DNA of 64,000 bases from Acinetobacter indicus CIP 110367 (GCF_000488255.1 NZ_KI530759.1:46001-110000); one strand, 5' to 3'; shown: positions 51,560 to 63,687, numbered from the stretch's first letter. Notes: generated by a model not told the origin, from the letters alone. Numbers and translations are program-made.

Positions 51560-51982
51560 TTATACAGCTTGCGATTCCAGATACTTCTGCTTCACTTCCT
51601 CGGAAATCTGACGCTTGTTGCCTTTGACATCTACCGCGACAAAGGTAAAGACGCCTTCGGTAACGCGTTTTGCTGCACGTGAACTGTCATGGCTGTCCCA
51701 GACTTCAATCTGCATCTGAATTGAGGTATTGCCCAGTTTCAGGATTTTGGTATAGCAGCTGATCACATCACCCACTTTCACAGGCACCAGAAAGGTCATC
51801 TGGTTAATGGCAATGGTGGCACAGCGACCTTGGGTAAAACGCTCGGCATGAATTGCCCCGGCCAAGTCCATCTGCGAAACAATCCAGCCCCCGAACACAT
51901 CTCCACTCCAGTTGGTATCGGCAGGCATAGCAATGGTTTGAAGAGAGAGCGTCCCTTCCGGTTTTAGTTGAGAATCTGACAC
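51560..51982 (-). CDS. Acyl-CoA thioesterase, YciA-like
   Basis: A 140-residue hotdog-fold thioesterase that hydrolyses acyl-CoA to free acid and CoA. It has LSLQTIAMPADTNWSGDVFG, GWIVSQMDLAGAIHAERFTQ and CATIAINQMTFLVPVKVGDV, then EGVFTFVAVDVKGNKRQI. These fit the YciA group. The start is chosen as GTG 51982, with GGAG six bases before it, 17 bp after the trxC stop. A longer start at 52033 would overlap trxC. Confidence 0.88.
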   Translation of the reverse strand: MSDSQLKPEGTLSLQTIAMPADTNWSGDVFGGWIVSQMDLAGAIHAERFTQGRCATIAINQMTFLVPVKVGDVISCYTKILKLGNTSIQMQIEVWDSHDSSRAAKRVTEGVFTFVAVDVKGNKRQISEEVKQKYLESQAV

Positions 51983-51999
51983 ATTCGCTCCGGGCGTGA

Positions 52000-52431
52000 T
52001 TAAGGGTTTGAAGTTAAGTGCTGATCTAACCACTGTTTCAGTTCGGTCGATCTTAACGCGCCGCTTATTCTAGCAATTTCGGTGGTCTTATTCATCAACA
52101 CCAGCGTGGGAATACTGCGCACATTAAAAGCACTGCTTAAACGCGGATTTTCTTCAGTATTAATTTTGGCAAAAATTACTTGCGGATATTGCGCCGCAAC
52201 CTGGGCAAAATGCGGCGCCATCATCTTGCAGGGTCCACACCACTCTGCCCACAGGTCGATCAGGATTGGCAAATCACTGTGCTGGATAAACTGGCTAAAA
52301 TTCTGCTCATTCAGGTCAATCGGCGCCAGTGGAATTAAAGCCTGATGACATTGTCCGCATGTTGGATGGGCAGTTAGCTTATCCTCCGGAACACGGTTTT
52401 TGGCACTACAGGCTGGACAGACAACAATCAT
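52000..52431 (-). CDS. trxC: Thioredoxin 2
   Basis: A 143-residue thioredoxin with an N-terminal zinc domain (VVCPACSAKNRVPED, HPTCGQCHQALIP) that sets thioredoxin 2 apart from TrxA. The redox site is WAEWCGPCKMMAPHFAQVA near residues 64-82, and the cis-Pro loop is NVRSIPTLVLM. It is two bases after the stop of the hydrolase gene upstream, so the three minus-strand genes (hydrolase, trxC, thioesterase) form one unit. Confidence 0.96.
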   Translation of the reverse strand: MIVVCPACSAKNRVPEDKLTAHPTCGQCHQALIPLAPIDLNEQNFSQFIQHSDLPILIDLWAEWCGPCKMMAPHFAQVAAQYPQVIFAKINTEENPRLSSAFNVRSIPTLVLMNKTTEIARISGALRSTELKQWLDQHLTSNP

Positions 52432-53328
52432 TTAGCTTACTCCAATATGCTGATGTAGAAATTCTAATTGAGTCTTGACGGCTTTTTCAAAATATTGGCC
52501 ATGATAAACATCAAAATGCTGCATATCCCATTCATGATATTGCACATAAGGCGCAATATTGGTGGCTGTTTCACGACTCGATTCAATCGGGATCAGGCTG
52601 TCGCGTTTGGCGGCAATAAACAGCACCGGAATATTAATCTGGCGCACATCCTGAATCGGCCGATAACGGATCAGATGAAACAGCGCCCGTGCCGGAATCT
52701 CGCCACTCCAGTAAAAATCTGGATGTAAAATCGACAGATAACCTTCATAACTATCCGCCGTCGGTAAGAAACACAGCCCTTTCGGATCAACTACCGGCAA
52801 GGTTTTTGGCATTAAGCCGACTTTAGCGCCCATATAATCCTGACTGGAAATTTTTAAGGCACGTGGCAGCTGCTGAATCGGATACAGCTTGGCACTGGCC
52901 GCACCATCCACAAATGGCACCTGCACCATCACCGCTTTTAAATGGTTTAACTGCGAAGCCAAAGTTAAAACATAGCCGCCACTTAGCGCTGTACCCCACA
53001 GGATAATCCGCCGCCCATCCACCGATTGCCGTTCCTGTACATGTGAAATCATGGTACGCCAGTCATCCAGCTGCCACGACAACGACACCAGCTCCCGCGG
53101 ACGCCCGGTACTGCCGCCCCAATAGCGATAATCAAACAGCACCACCGCATAACCGGCGCGGGCAAAGCGTTTGGCATATTGCACCAGCTTGAACTGACGC
53201 AGGCCGGCCAGACCATGCGCCATTAAAATCACGGCTGGTTTAGTGGAAGTTTTTGGCAGGTAAAAATCGGCAGCAATGACCTCCTGACCGCTTTTGACAT
53301 AGAGAGGCTCGACAGTATAGGCATGCAT
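52432..53328 (-). CDS. Alpha/beta hydrolase, altered nucleophile elbow
   Basis: A 298-residue alpha/beta hydrolase. The oxyanion region is VILMAHGLAGLRQFKLVQYA, followed by VVLFDYRYWGGSTGRPRELV and the elbow IILWGTALSGGYVLTLAS. The late Asp (AAKRDSLIP) and His (DMQHFDVYHGQ) are present. Most relatives have GTSxxGG, so the usual nucleophile Ser may be replaced by Ala here. Alternatively ALSGG serves as an A-x-S-x-G elbow, as in some lipases. Substrate unknown. It leads the unit with trxC and a thioesterase. Confidence 0.85.
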   Translation of the reverse strand: MHAYTVEPLYVKSGQEVIAADFYLPKTSTKPAVILMAHGLAGLRQFKLVQYAKRFARAGYAVVLFDYRYWGGSTGRPRELVSLSWQLDDWRTMISHVQERQSVDGRRIILWGTALSGGYVLTLASQLNHLKAVMVQVPFVDGAASAKLYPIQQLPRALKISSQDYMGAKVGLMPKTLPVVDPKGLCFLPTADSYEGYLSILHPDFYWSGEIPARALFHLIRYRPIQDVRQINIPVLFIAAKRDSLIPIESSRETATNIAPYVQYHEWDMQHFDVYHGQYFEKAVKTQLEFLHQHIGVS

Positions 53329-53452
53329 GGCTGCTCCAGTGCGTTGTTTTATGGTTGTAATCGTTTATAAATATTTCAGAACAATCTGCGCGAAAATCTG
53401 GCTAGTGGTATTATAGAGCATAATATTCAGATATGGATGATGGAGTGGCATT

Positions 53453-53788
53453 ATGAGTGAGCATGTTGGCTTTGCAGGTCAAATTGGCCCGGAACACGTA
53501 ACCCAAGTGGTTGAAAAAGGCTTTAAATCAATTATTAACAACCGTCCAGACATGGAAGGTGGCCCGGAACAACCGACCAGCGCACAAATTGAAGATGCAG
53601 CGCGTAATGCAGGACTAGATTATGTCTATCAGCCGGTGGTGGCTGGGCAAATTACCGAGTTGGATGTCCGCACCTTTGCCAATCACTTTAATGAATTGCC
53701 AAAACCGGTTCTGATGTTCTGCCGTACCGGCAACCGCTCAAACAACTTATATCAACTGGCCAAACAAATGGACCTGTTAGATGACTAA
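53453..53788 (+). CDS. TIGR01244/DUF442 protein, cytoplasmic
   Basis: A 111-residue protein of the TIGR01244 (beta-lactamase-hydrolase-like, DUF442) family, a tyrosine-phosphatase-like fold sometimes called a sulfur transferase. It shows GFKSIINNRPDMEG near the start and the Cys loop LMFCRTGNRSNNLYQLA (C-x4-R type) at the end. No signal peptide. Relatives occur fused or next to persulfide dioxygenases in sulfide detoxification. Here there is no such partner. It overlaps the next gene, a paralogue, by 8 bp. Confidence 0.88.
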   Translation: MSEHVGFAGQIGPEHVTQVVEKGFKSIINNRPDMEGGPEQPTSAQIEDAARNAGLDYVYQPVVAGQITELDVRTFANHFNELPKPVLMFCRTGNRSNNLYQLAKQMDLLDD

Positions 53789-54203
53789 GTCGTTGTGGAT
53801 GGGGATGGTTTTGGCACTCTCAATGACCACGACCTCCCTATGCGTTGCTACCAGTGATTTTAGCCGTGCGTTAAATGCCAATCTTAGTGTTTCTGGGCAA
53901 ATGACACCTGAGAAATTTAAGATCTTGCTGCAAGATGGGTTTAAATCGGTGATTGTAAACCGCCCTGATCAGGAAGCAGGCAACACAGTCAAAGTGAACC
54001 AATTGCGTGACATCGCCGAGAAATCACGGGTTAGCGTGATTTATCAACCGGTCAGCAGCGGTGCAATTTCCCAGGCCGATGTGCAAGAGTTTGCGAAATA
54101 CTATAATGAACTACCGAAACCGATTTTAATGGTCTGTCGTAGTGGTTCACGCTCGGCAGCGTTGTTTAATCAGGCGAAAGCTCAAGGATTAATACATGAA
54201 TAA
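53781..54203 (+). CDS. TIGR01244/DUF442 protein with signal peptide
   Basis: A 140-residue paralogue of the gene before it, with an N-terminal hydrophobic signal (WMGMVLALSMTTTSLCVA, about residues 6-23), so likely periplasmic. It shares DGFKSVIVNRPDQEAG and LMVCRSGSRSAALFNQAKAQ. The catalytic Cys and Arg are kept. The start overlaps the previous stop as ATGACTAA, and its own stop overlaps the next start as ATGAATAA, both 8 bp, which indicates translational coupling. The exported copy would need an oxidising-environment function for its Cys. Confidence 0.87.
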   Translation: MTKSLWMGMVLALSMTTTSLCVATSDFSRALNANLSVSGQMTPEKFKILLQDGFKSVIVNRPDQEAGNTVKVNQLRDIAEKSRVSVIYQPVSSGAISQADVQEFAKYYNELPKPILMVCRSGSRSAALFNQAKAQGLIHE

Positions 54204-54300
54204 AGTTTTACTACTTCTTTGTTTAAGTCTGACATTTGTGGGCTGCAGCTCAATGAATATCAAGCCGACTGTGGGTGTGAGTGTGGGAACGGCCCTTTAA
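54196..54300 (+). CDS. Small lipoprotein of 34 residues
   Basis: A short frame with a complete lipoprotein signal: MNKVLLLLCLSLTFVGCSSM, lipobox FVGC with Cys17 and Ser at +2, which favours the outer membrane. The mature part is only 18 residues (CSSMNIKPTVGVSVGTAL). It starts inside the end of the exported DUF442 gene (8-bp overlap) and ends 20 bp before a terminator. Function unknown. Codon structure, lipobox and coupling make it a credible gene despite its size. Confidence 0.75.
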   Translation: MNKVLLLLCLSLTFVGCSSMNIKPTVGVSVGTAL

Positions 54301-54320
54301 TTTTTAAGGACAACTCCCAT

Positions 54321-54350
54321 AAAAAAACAGCGCCGAGGCGCTGTTTTTAT
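54321..54350. terminator. Bidirectional terminator after the small lipoprotein gene
   Basis: AAAAACAGCGCC-GA-GGCGCTGTTTTT has A- and T-runs on its two sides. It also ends the large leftward lipoprotein gene. Confidence 0.9.
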
Positions 54351-54357
54351 TTCATTA

Positions 54358-57300
54358 TTATGGCGTACACTCCGAGGTATTTGTACCAAATGGACTAATT
54401 GCATTAATCGAATAAATGCCATTGAAATCCTTATCATTACCTTGCTGGTTACGTAGAAGATGAGGATAACTATTTGACATTCTATACGAATTTGATTCTG
54501 CTGTAGCATCAATACGTACATTTAACCATTGAGCATACGTTTTTGGATAAGTTATTACAAAATTAATTTCACCTGAATTATTTGTAACCCCAGTCCATGT
54601 CGCATCATTACTTGCCTTAAACTTAACAACATCTAATGCTACATTCGCATTTGTGACGTGGGTAACATCTACAGCAAAGTTACAGAGCAAGCTTTGATTG
54701 ACTAGTACAGGGTTATTAATATTATTACCTTGATAATAATTTTGACCAACAAATACCCATTTCATTTCACTAGTTGGAGGAGTTATGGAATTTGTTGGTG
54801 CTAATGCCCATAAATTTTGCCCTCTAATATAACTTTGAGGTTTAATTTTAAAGCTTACATTCTGTTCTTTTACTAAATTTCCAAGTTCATCTTTTACTGT
54901 AGCTTTTAACGTTTGCTCATAAGCATTACCATTGGCTACAGGTTCTAAATGATTATCTGTAATATTAATTACTAGATTGTTAAGAGATTTTCTGACTACA
55001 TCCAGTATATAAGTTTGGGTAGCACCTGAAAAACTTGCACTCAGCTCCAAATCTTCATTGATAAAAGCAGTCTCAGTATAATTACGACGTAAACTTTCAT
55101 CAATTTTAATGTTAAATGTAGCTGCCCCATTATTATCAGTTACAAGCCCAGATGGACCTTGTATATAAGCCCCATTAAAGTTTGAATTCTTTAAAGCCAA
55201 TGTAACATATTCATTAGCCACTGCACCACCAAACTGATCACGTAAATTCACATTAATTGTGGCGGTTCCATCTACAACATTAATAGTTGATTGACTAGGT
55301 TTAATGAACAGACTGTATCTTGGTGTAGTCGATGTCGGATCTGTTACATTTAAATGAATAACTTGGTTAACATCAATACCATTCGTAGTATTGGTAGCAT
55401 CTAATGTAATACCACTAGCAATTAATGCATCCTTATCAAAACCTTCTGTTGGAATATAGAGCGTGAAAAATCCTCGACCATCTTCGTCAGTTTTGACAGT
55501 CCATTTCTCAGCAATATTTTCTGGTAAAGGATGATTATTTTCATCAGAAGTATTTTCTTCAGTAATAAACCCTACATTTTTCCCTGTTGTCGTATTTGTC
55601 TTACGTACAGCTAAGCTGACGGTTTCATTCCTAACAGGGTTATTAGAAGCATCAAGTAGACGCACAACGACTATAGTTCTGTCTCCGCCTGGATTTAAAT
55701 TGTTTTTAAAACTAGTTATTTCGAGATGATTTGGATTTTCCACATCTTCAACTGTAAACGTTAAAATAGTAGGAATTTCATTACCCTTTGGATCTCTAAT
55801 TACGCCTGTAACTCGAATAGAGTGTAATATATCCGTCGTTATACCTTTTGGTACCTCTAAGGCAAATTCAATTGAACTATTTGCTGGTATAAGCACACCC
55901 TCTATATCAACACCATTGGCTTTTAACTTAACACCAGCATCGATGGCTTCTTTATTCAAGCTTAATCGCATCGGTGTACCTGTAACAGTATTAACTCCCA
56001 TTTCATCTTTAACAGCTGCATACACTTTAATTGTTTGCCCAGCTGTCACTGTTTTTACATCTGAGGTTAAACGTGGGTTTAACGCATTTGCAGGAGCAGT
56101 AATATTAATTGCACCTGTTTGCTGTAAACGGTCACCATTATTTAAGTTTGTACCTACTACAGCAAAGATAATGCCATTTTTGATCAAACTAGGGTCATAC
56201 TCTCCCTCGGCTACGGTCACGGTAAATTCAGCTTCACCATCACTATTCGTTTGAGTTGGTATATTGCTTAATGACACACGACTAGAAGTGAGACTAGATA
56301 AAGCAATTGCAATTGGTGTATTTGGAATAGGCTTACCCTTTTCATCAACTGCTGTAATTTTGACGCGAGTCTCACCACCGAGAACAGAAATAGGATCTAA
56401 TGGCTTATCTTCTATTGTAGTAAACAGAAAGTTAGCCAAGTCTGGTAAAACGACTGGTGGTTGTGCAACATCAACTTTCTTTGTAACAGTAAATGCGGAA
56501 CCATCTGTACGAGTTGATTTAACAACTACCGTTAAACCATTCGCAATTAGATTCGTGAGTTCAGTAACATTGCCCGCTTTTACTTTAATTGTAAATTTTG
56601 CATGACCATTTTCATCTGTGCGAATAGCTTGCGTAGAAACGTAACTCACACCATTATTTAATGCTGCATCATTTAAACCAATACTGATCAGCTGATTTTT
56701 AAGTAATTCGCCATCTGTACCTTTTGCGGTGACATTAACAGTTAATGTTTGCTCTTGACCAACTGTTAAAGTCATGTCTCCCAACATATCAACAGTAAAA
56801 TGATCTAGATCAATCACACCTTGCTCTGTCGGTGCTTTGAAATTCAGACGCAATGTTTGTGTCTTACCATTTGCTGAAGTCGCAACTAACGGTACACCTT
56901 GAATCGCTAAAGCAGCTTGCTCAGGCGATAAATTTGCCTTGTAGTCAATAGTAAAAGTTGCATATCCATCTGCACCGGTCTGTTTGGAAGACTGACCTGT
57001 ATGACTCAAGCCTAAATCTTGCAACTGTTCATCACTTAAAGACCCTGCAATATTTAAAGACACAGTTTCGCCAATTAGTGCACTACCGTTTACACCGACT
57101 GCCTTCACTTTAACTGTGAAAGTTTGAGTTTTTGTATAATCAAATACCGCTAGTTTTGGATCTGTCGAAGAAGTAATTGGATCTATAGCTAAATAGCGCA
57201 CCGCTTGTTCAGAAACTTCTTCATCAGAAACTGTAATAGCAATTGAATTGCTTACACCATTGTCAGTCGTAAAATTAGCTTTAATTCCTGCTTTTACCAA

Positions 57301-58785
57301 TGCTTCTACTGCAGCAGGTGTTTGGGCATTAGTCTCAATATTAAAAGTGGCAAACCCGTTCACCAAGTCTTTTTCCGCAGCCCCTTCGAATGTTACACCA
57401 TTTGATGTCGCCTCAGTATTTAAGTCAAGTTTAACCTTACCTTTAGTTGCTGCTAAGCCTTTATTATTAATCGCCTTAACAGTTACAGCAACAGAGTCAT
57501 TTTTTGCATTCATTTTATATGAAGATGCAATTTCTAAACGCTGAATAGCCTCCGCATCTGAAGCATTTGTATTTTCTGTTACTACATCAACAATAACGCT
57601 ACCAGAGGCAAGGTTAATACCATCTGTATAGGTTGCACTTAACGACATCCCTGTGTTAGATAAAGCAAGTGGATGTGTAACATCGGCCGTGCTAATCGTA
57701 AATTCTGCAATACCTTGCGCATTCGTTTTAGCAGTCGCATTATTGAGTTTAACGCCATACGCGAGTTCATCCTTTGTAAAGCTCAAACGAATCTCTTTTC
57801 CACTTAATGGCTCATGTTGATCATTCTTTGCTAATACTTTGATTTTTACGGGTGTTGTACTTTTCGCAGCAACAGCCTGATCTGGCTTAATTACTGAAAG
57901 AGTTGAGACAATCTGAGATGTGTCTTTAAATGTTAAATCTGCTGTTGCGGTTTTTTCCGCCTTATGTTCATCAATTAGCAAAAAACTTAATGTTTCAGAC
58001 TTACCTGCAAAAGTAGCAAGATCAGCTGATGTAAAATTACTACTCGCTTTAAGTGTATATTTCACCTCACCCTGAGCATTTGTTTGTTGAGTTGCTGCGC
58101 CATTAGTGATAATAAATTTACCGTGCATCGCTTCAGGCATATTTAAAGTAACAGACTGATTCGCTTTAATACCACCCTTAGCATCTGTTACAGTCGCAGT
58201 GACATCCACACTGCCATTTGGTAAATTTAATACTGTGCCCTGAGTCACATTGATTCTATAGTCACTGACAATCGTACTACTTTTTTTAATATTTAAAGTG
58301 TATGGAATACTGACTGAAGTGCCATCAACAGTAGCTGTTAATTGTACTGAACCTTCAGCTTCTGTTAATGCAGGAACATTAATTTCAAAAACAGCTACAC
58401 CATTTTCATCAGTCGCAACTACAGAGTTGGTACTGCTTACACCAAACTCATTTGTCGCAATTGATAAGCGAATATTTTTGTTGGCAATACCACCATTATC
58501 TTCATTTAAAGCTTTAACCGCCAAGTAAACTTTTGAATTATCTGGTGCAAATTGAATTTCCTGACTACTCGCACTCTGTAAATCTCTTGTTAAATGTGTT
58601 GCTACCTGTGACGTGTCTGTTGTTGAGGTATTGTCTCCACCACTATTTGGAGGATTAGTTGTACTACTATTATCCGTATTGTAATAACCATCACTTCCTC
58701 CACCGCCACATGCAACCAATGCGATAGAAGAAGCCAATATTGTAGACTTTGCCCCTAATTTTTTTAAGTTAATTAAATATGTCAT
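54358..58785 (-). CDS. Giant Ig-like-repeat surface lipoprotein
   Basis: About 1475 residues. A lipoprotein signal (MTYLINLKKLGAKSTILASS, lipobox LVAC with Cys26) is followed by a Gly/Ser/Asn/Thr-rich linker. About ten bacterial Ig-like (Big_1/invasin type) domains of roughly 100 residues follow. Each ends with a signature such as KTNAQGEVKYTLKASS, KTNAQGIAEFTIST, TDENGHAKFTIKVK, TNSDGEAEFTVTV or DNNGAATFNIKID. The C-terminal part carries the only other Cys (LLCNFAV and SECTP), a possible disulfide. Likely a surface or outer-membrane stalk or adhesin. GTG 58815 or ATG 58797 are alternative starts in frame. Codon use is more A/T-rich than in its neighbours. Confidence 0.85.
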   Translation of the reverse strand: MTYLINLKKLGAKSTILASSIALVACGGGGSDGYYNTDNSSTTNPPNSGGDNTSTTDTSQVATHLTRDLQSASSQEIQFAPDNSKVYLAVKALNEDNGGIANKNIRLSIATNEFGVSSTNSVVATDENGVAVFEINVPALTEAEGSVQLTATVDGTSVSIPYTLNIKKSSTIVSDYRINVTQGTVLNLPNGSVDVTATVTDAKGGIKANQSVTLNMPEAMHGKFIITNGAATQQTNAQGEVKYTLKASSNFTSADLATFAGKSETLSFLLIDEHKAEKTATADLTFKDTSQIVSTLSVIKPDQAVAAKSTTPVKIKVLAKNDQHEPLSGKEIRLSFTKDELAYGVKLNNATAKTNAQGIAEFTISTADVTHPLALSNTGMSLSATYTDGINLASGSVIVDVVTENTNASDAEAIQRLEIASSYKMNAKNDSVAVTVKAINNKGLAATKGKVKLDLNTEATSNGVTFEGAAEKDLVNGFATFNIETNAQTPAAVEALVKAGIKANFTTDNGVSNSIAITVSDEEVSEQAVRYLAIDPITSSTDPKLAVFDYTKTQTFTVKVKAVGVNGSALIGETVSLNIAGSLSDEQLQDLGLSHTGQSSKQTGADGYATFTIDYKANLSPEQAALAIQGVPLVATSANGKTQTLRLNFKAPTEQGVIDLDHFTVDMLGDMTLTVGQEQTLTVNVTAKGTDGELLKNQLISIGLNDAALNNGVSYVSTQAIRTDENGHAKFTIKVKAGNVTELTNLIANGLTVVVKSTRTDGSAFTVTKKVDVAQPPVVLPDLANFLFTTIEDKPLDPISVLGGETRVKITAVDEKGKPIPNTPIAIALSSLTSSRVSLSNIPTQTNSDGEAEFTVTVAEGEYDPSLIKNGIIFAVVGTNLNNGDRLQQTGAINITAPANALNPRLTSDVKTVTAGQTIKVYAAVKDEMGVNTVTGTPMRLSLNKEAIDAGVKLKANGVDIEGVLIPANSSIEFALEVPKGITTDILHSIRVTGVIRDPKGNEIPTILTFTVEDVENPNHLEITSFKNNLNPGGDRTIVVVRLLDASNNPVRNETVSLAVRKTNTTTGKNVGFITEENTSDENNHPLPENIAEKWTVKTDEDGRGFFTLYIPTEGFDKDALIASGITLDATNTTNGIDVNQVIHLNVTDPTSTTPRYSLFIKPSQSTINVVDGTATINVNLRDQFGGAVANEYVTLALKNSNFNGAYIQGPSGLVTDNNGAATFNIKIDESLRRNYTETAFINEDLELSASFSGATQTYILDVVRKSLNNLVINITDNHLEPVANGNAYEQTLKATVKDELGNLVKEQNVSFKIKPQSYIRGQNLWALAPTNSITPPTSEMKWVFVGQNYYQGNNINNPVLVNQSLLCNFAVDVTHVTNANVALDVVKFKASNDATWTGVTNNSGEINFVITYPKTYAQWLNVRIDATAESNSYRMSNSYPHLLRNQQGNDKDFNGIYSINAISPFGTNTSECTP

Positions 58786-58991
58786 ATAAGTACCCATAGT
58801 TTTTATAAATGTCACAGTTCCGCATTAAAGTTACGGCTTTTAACGGAATTTACTCAAAATTACAAAAATATTCAATGTAAATCTTCTAAACTACAAATTA
58901 AAGCCATTTATCTATGCTTAATCATAGCTATTTCACATTAAACTTAATAAATTCATATTATTTAACTATTCATAAAATAAGCGTAATTATC

Positions 58992-60368
58992 ATGTACGAC
59001 ATTATTATTATTGGTGCAGGCACAGCAGGAATCACTGCTTATCAAGAAGCCATCAAGCACACACAAAATATTCTTATTATTAATGACGGTTCCTGGGATA
59101 CGACCTGTGCCCGAGTGGGCTGTATGCCCAGTAAAGTGCTGATTTCTGCTGCACATCGCCTACACGATTTGCAAGAAACAGATAAAGTTGGTCTCAACAT
59201 CAAAGCCCAGGTCGATACCACACAGGTGATGCCGCATGTCCGCGCTTTACGTGACCATTTCACCCAGGCCACTTTAAAAGAAGTTGAAAGCTGGGATGCA
59301 CAACACAAAATTCAAGGCAAGGCAGAGTTTATTGATGCTCAAACCGTACAGGTGAACCAACAGCAATATCAGGCCAAAGCCTTTATTCTGGCTGTCGGCT
59401 CTACCCCAACCTATGACGCTGAATGGAAGCAGCAGCTCGGTGAACGACTGATTACCTCAGATCAAATCTTTGAACTAGACGCCATCCCTAAATCTTTAGC
59501 CGTGATTGGCAGTGGTGTCATTGCACTGGAGCTGGCTCAAGCCATGCAAAGGTTGGGCTGTGATACGACAATATTCGCACGAAGCCGTCGTGTTGGTGCC
59601 CTGACCAGCCCTGATCTGCAACAACTCGCCCAAGAACTTCTCAGCAATGAATTAAAGATTAAGTTTGAAGTCTTACCGCAAAACGTGCGAAAGATAGGCA
59701 ATCAGGTCAAGCTTGAGTTTAGCGAGCAAGGTCAAACGCAGCACCTTATGGTTGATTATGTATTGGTGGCCACCGGCCGTCGTAGTCATTTAGATTCGCT
59801 GAATCTACAACAGATTGACTCTCAATTTGGTAATCTTAAAGAGCTACCGATTGATCCACAAACCAAACAACTGGGAAATTACCCAATTTTTGTGGTTGGT
59901 GATGCGCATACTTCTACCCCCATTCAGCATGAAGCAGCCCATGAAGGCCGAGGTGCAGTGCATAACTGCCTTAATTATCCAAAACTGAAGAGTTTAAAAG
60001 ACTTAACACCGCTGAGTATTGTGTTTAGTCAACCGGAAATGGCAATTGCTGGCCAAAGCTATAAACAGCTTAAAAACAAGAACATCGACTTTGTGATTGG
60101 AAAAGTGTCTTATGAGCGCCAAGGTCGGGCGATGGTTCTGGCTAAAAATAAGGGTGCTGTTGAAATTTATATTGATAAACGTACACGCCAGTTATTAGGC
60201 GCAGAACTCTTTGTAAAATCTGCCGAACATTTTGCCCATACTTTTGCCTGGCTAATTGATGAAGGGGTAACGTTAGATGAACTTCTTGCTAAGCCTTTCT
60301 ATCACCCGACGCTTGAAGAAGGTTTAAGAACGGCTTTAAAACATGCTCGCCGACAGCTAAGAGATTAA
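58992..60368 (+). CDS. Dihydrolipoamide dehydrogenase-like flavoprotein
   Basis: A 458-residue pyridine nucleotide-disulfide oxidoreductase. N-terminal FAD site DIIIIGAGTAGITAYQEA, redox-active Cys pair in TTCARVGCMPSKVLISAAHR (C-x4-C), NAD site VIGSGVIALELAQAMQRLGC, GDAH, and the C-terminal HPTLEEGLR. It resembles LpdA-type enzymes but stands alone, with no 2-oxoacid dehydrogenase genes. Soluble transhydrogenase or mercuric reductase-type relatives share the fold, so the substrate disulfide is unsure. ATG 58992 is preferred over an AT-rich in-frame extension to 58914. Confidence 0.88.
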   Translation: MYDIIIIGAGTAGITAYQEAIKHTQNILIINDGSWDTTCARVGCMPSKVLISAAHRLHDLQETDKVGLNIKAQVDTTQVMPHVRALRDHFTQATLKEVESWDAQHKIQGKAEFIDAQTVQVNQQQYQAKAFILAVGSTPTYDAEWKQQLGERLITSDQIFELDAIPKSLAVIGSGVIALELAQAMQRLGCDTTIFARSRRVGALTSPDLQQLAQELLSNELKIKFEVLPQNVRKIGNQVKLEFSEQGQTQHLMVDYVLVATGRRSHLDSLNLQQIDSQFGNLKELPIDPQTKQLGNYPIFVVGDAHTSTPIQHEAAHEGRGAVHNCLNYPKLKSLKDLTPLSIVFSQPEMAIAGQSYKQLKNKNIDFVIGKVSYERQGRAMVLAKNKGAVEIYIDKRTRQLLGAELFVKSAEHFAHTFAWLIDEGVTLDELLAKPFYHPTLEEGLRTALKHARRQLRD

Positions 60369-60444
60369 GAGGAAAGTTAATCTTCTCTCTTTGCTCTATT
60401 TTTCTCATTTCACTGTCATTATTTCTCACACAAATTTTCTGCAT

Positions 60445-60482
60445 AAAAAAATCCCCCTGCTGTTTAAGCTAGGGGGATTTTG
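60445..60482 (-). terminator. Terminator of the rRNA operon
   Basis: On the minus strand AATCCCCCTAGCTTAAACAG pairs its AATCCCCCT with AGGGGGATT and is followed by TTTTTTATG, just after the 5S gene. Confidence 0.88.
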
Positions 60483-60491
60483 AATTAATGA

Positions 60492-60606
60492 GCTGGCGAT
60501 GACTTACTCTCACATGGGTAACCCCACACTACCATCAGCGCTAAGAGGTTTCACTTCTGAGTTCGGGAAGGGATCAGGTGGTTCACTCTTGCTATTGTCG
60601 CCAGCA
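60492..60606 (-). rRNA. rrf: 5S ribosomal RNA
   Basis: About 115 bases on the minus strand, from GCTGGCGACAATAGCAAGAG to GTCATCGCCAGC. The ends pair as the 5S terminal stem (CTGGCGA/TCGCCAG). CCCGAACTCAGAAGTGAAAC, conserved in bacterial 5S, is in the middle. Ends are accurate to a few bases. It is the last gene of a leftward rRNA operon. Confidence 0.93.
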
Positions 60607-60797
60607 CAACTGTTATGGACTTGTTCGGGTCTTAGTTACTTTGCTTAAGCTTGATGCTTTTGCATGTAATGCCTTACTTTGTTCCAAATGAGTTATTAAC
60701 GGATTGGCCATTGGGTCTGAATTTTATTGTGTCGCATTAACTAAATCAAGGATTAGTTTAGAATTCAGCTTGATACAACAACTGTTTGGGTGTTGTA

Positions 60798-63687
<2,890 letters not shown>

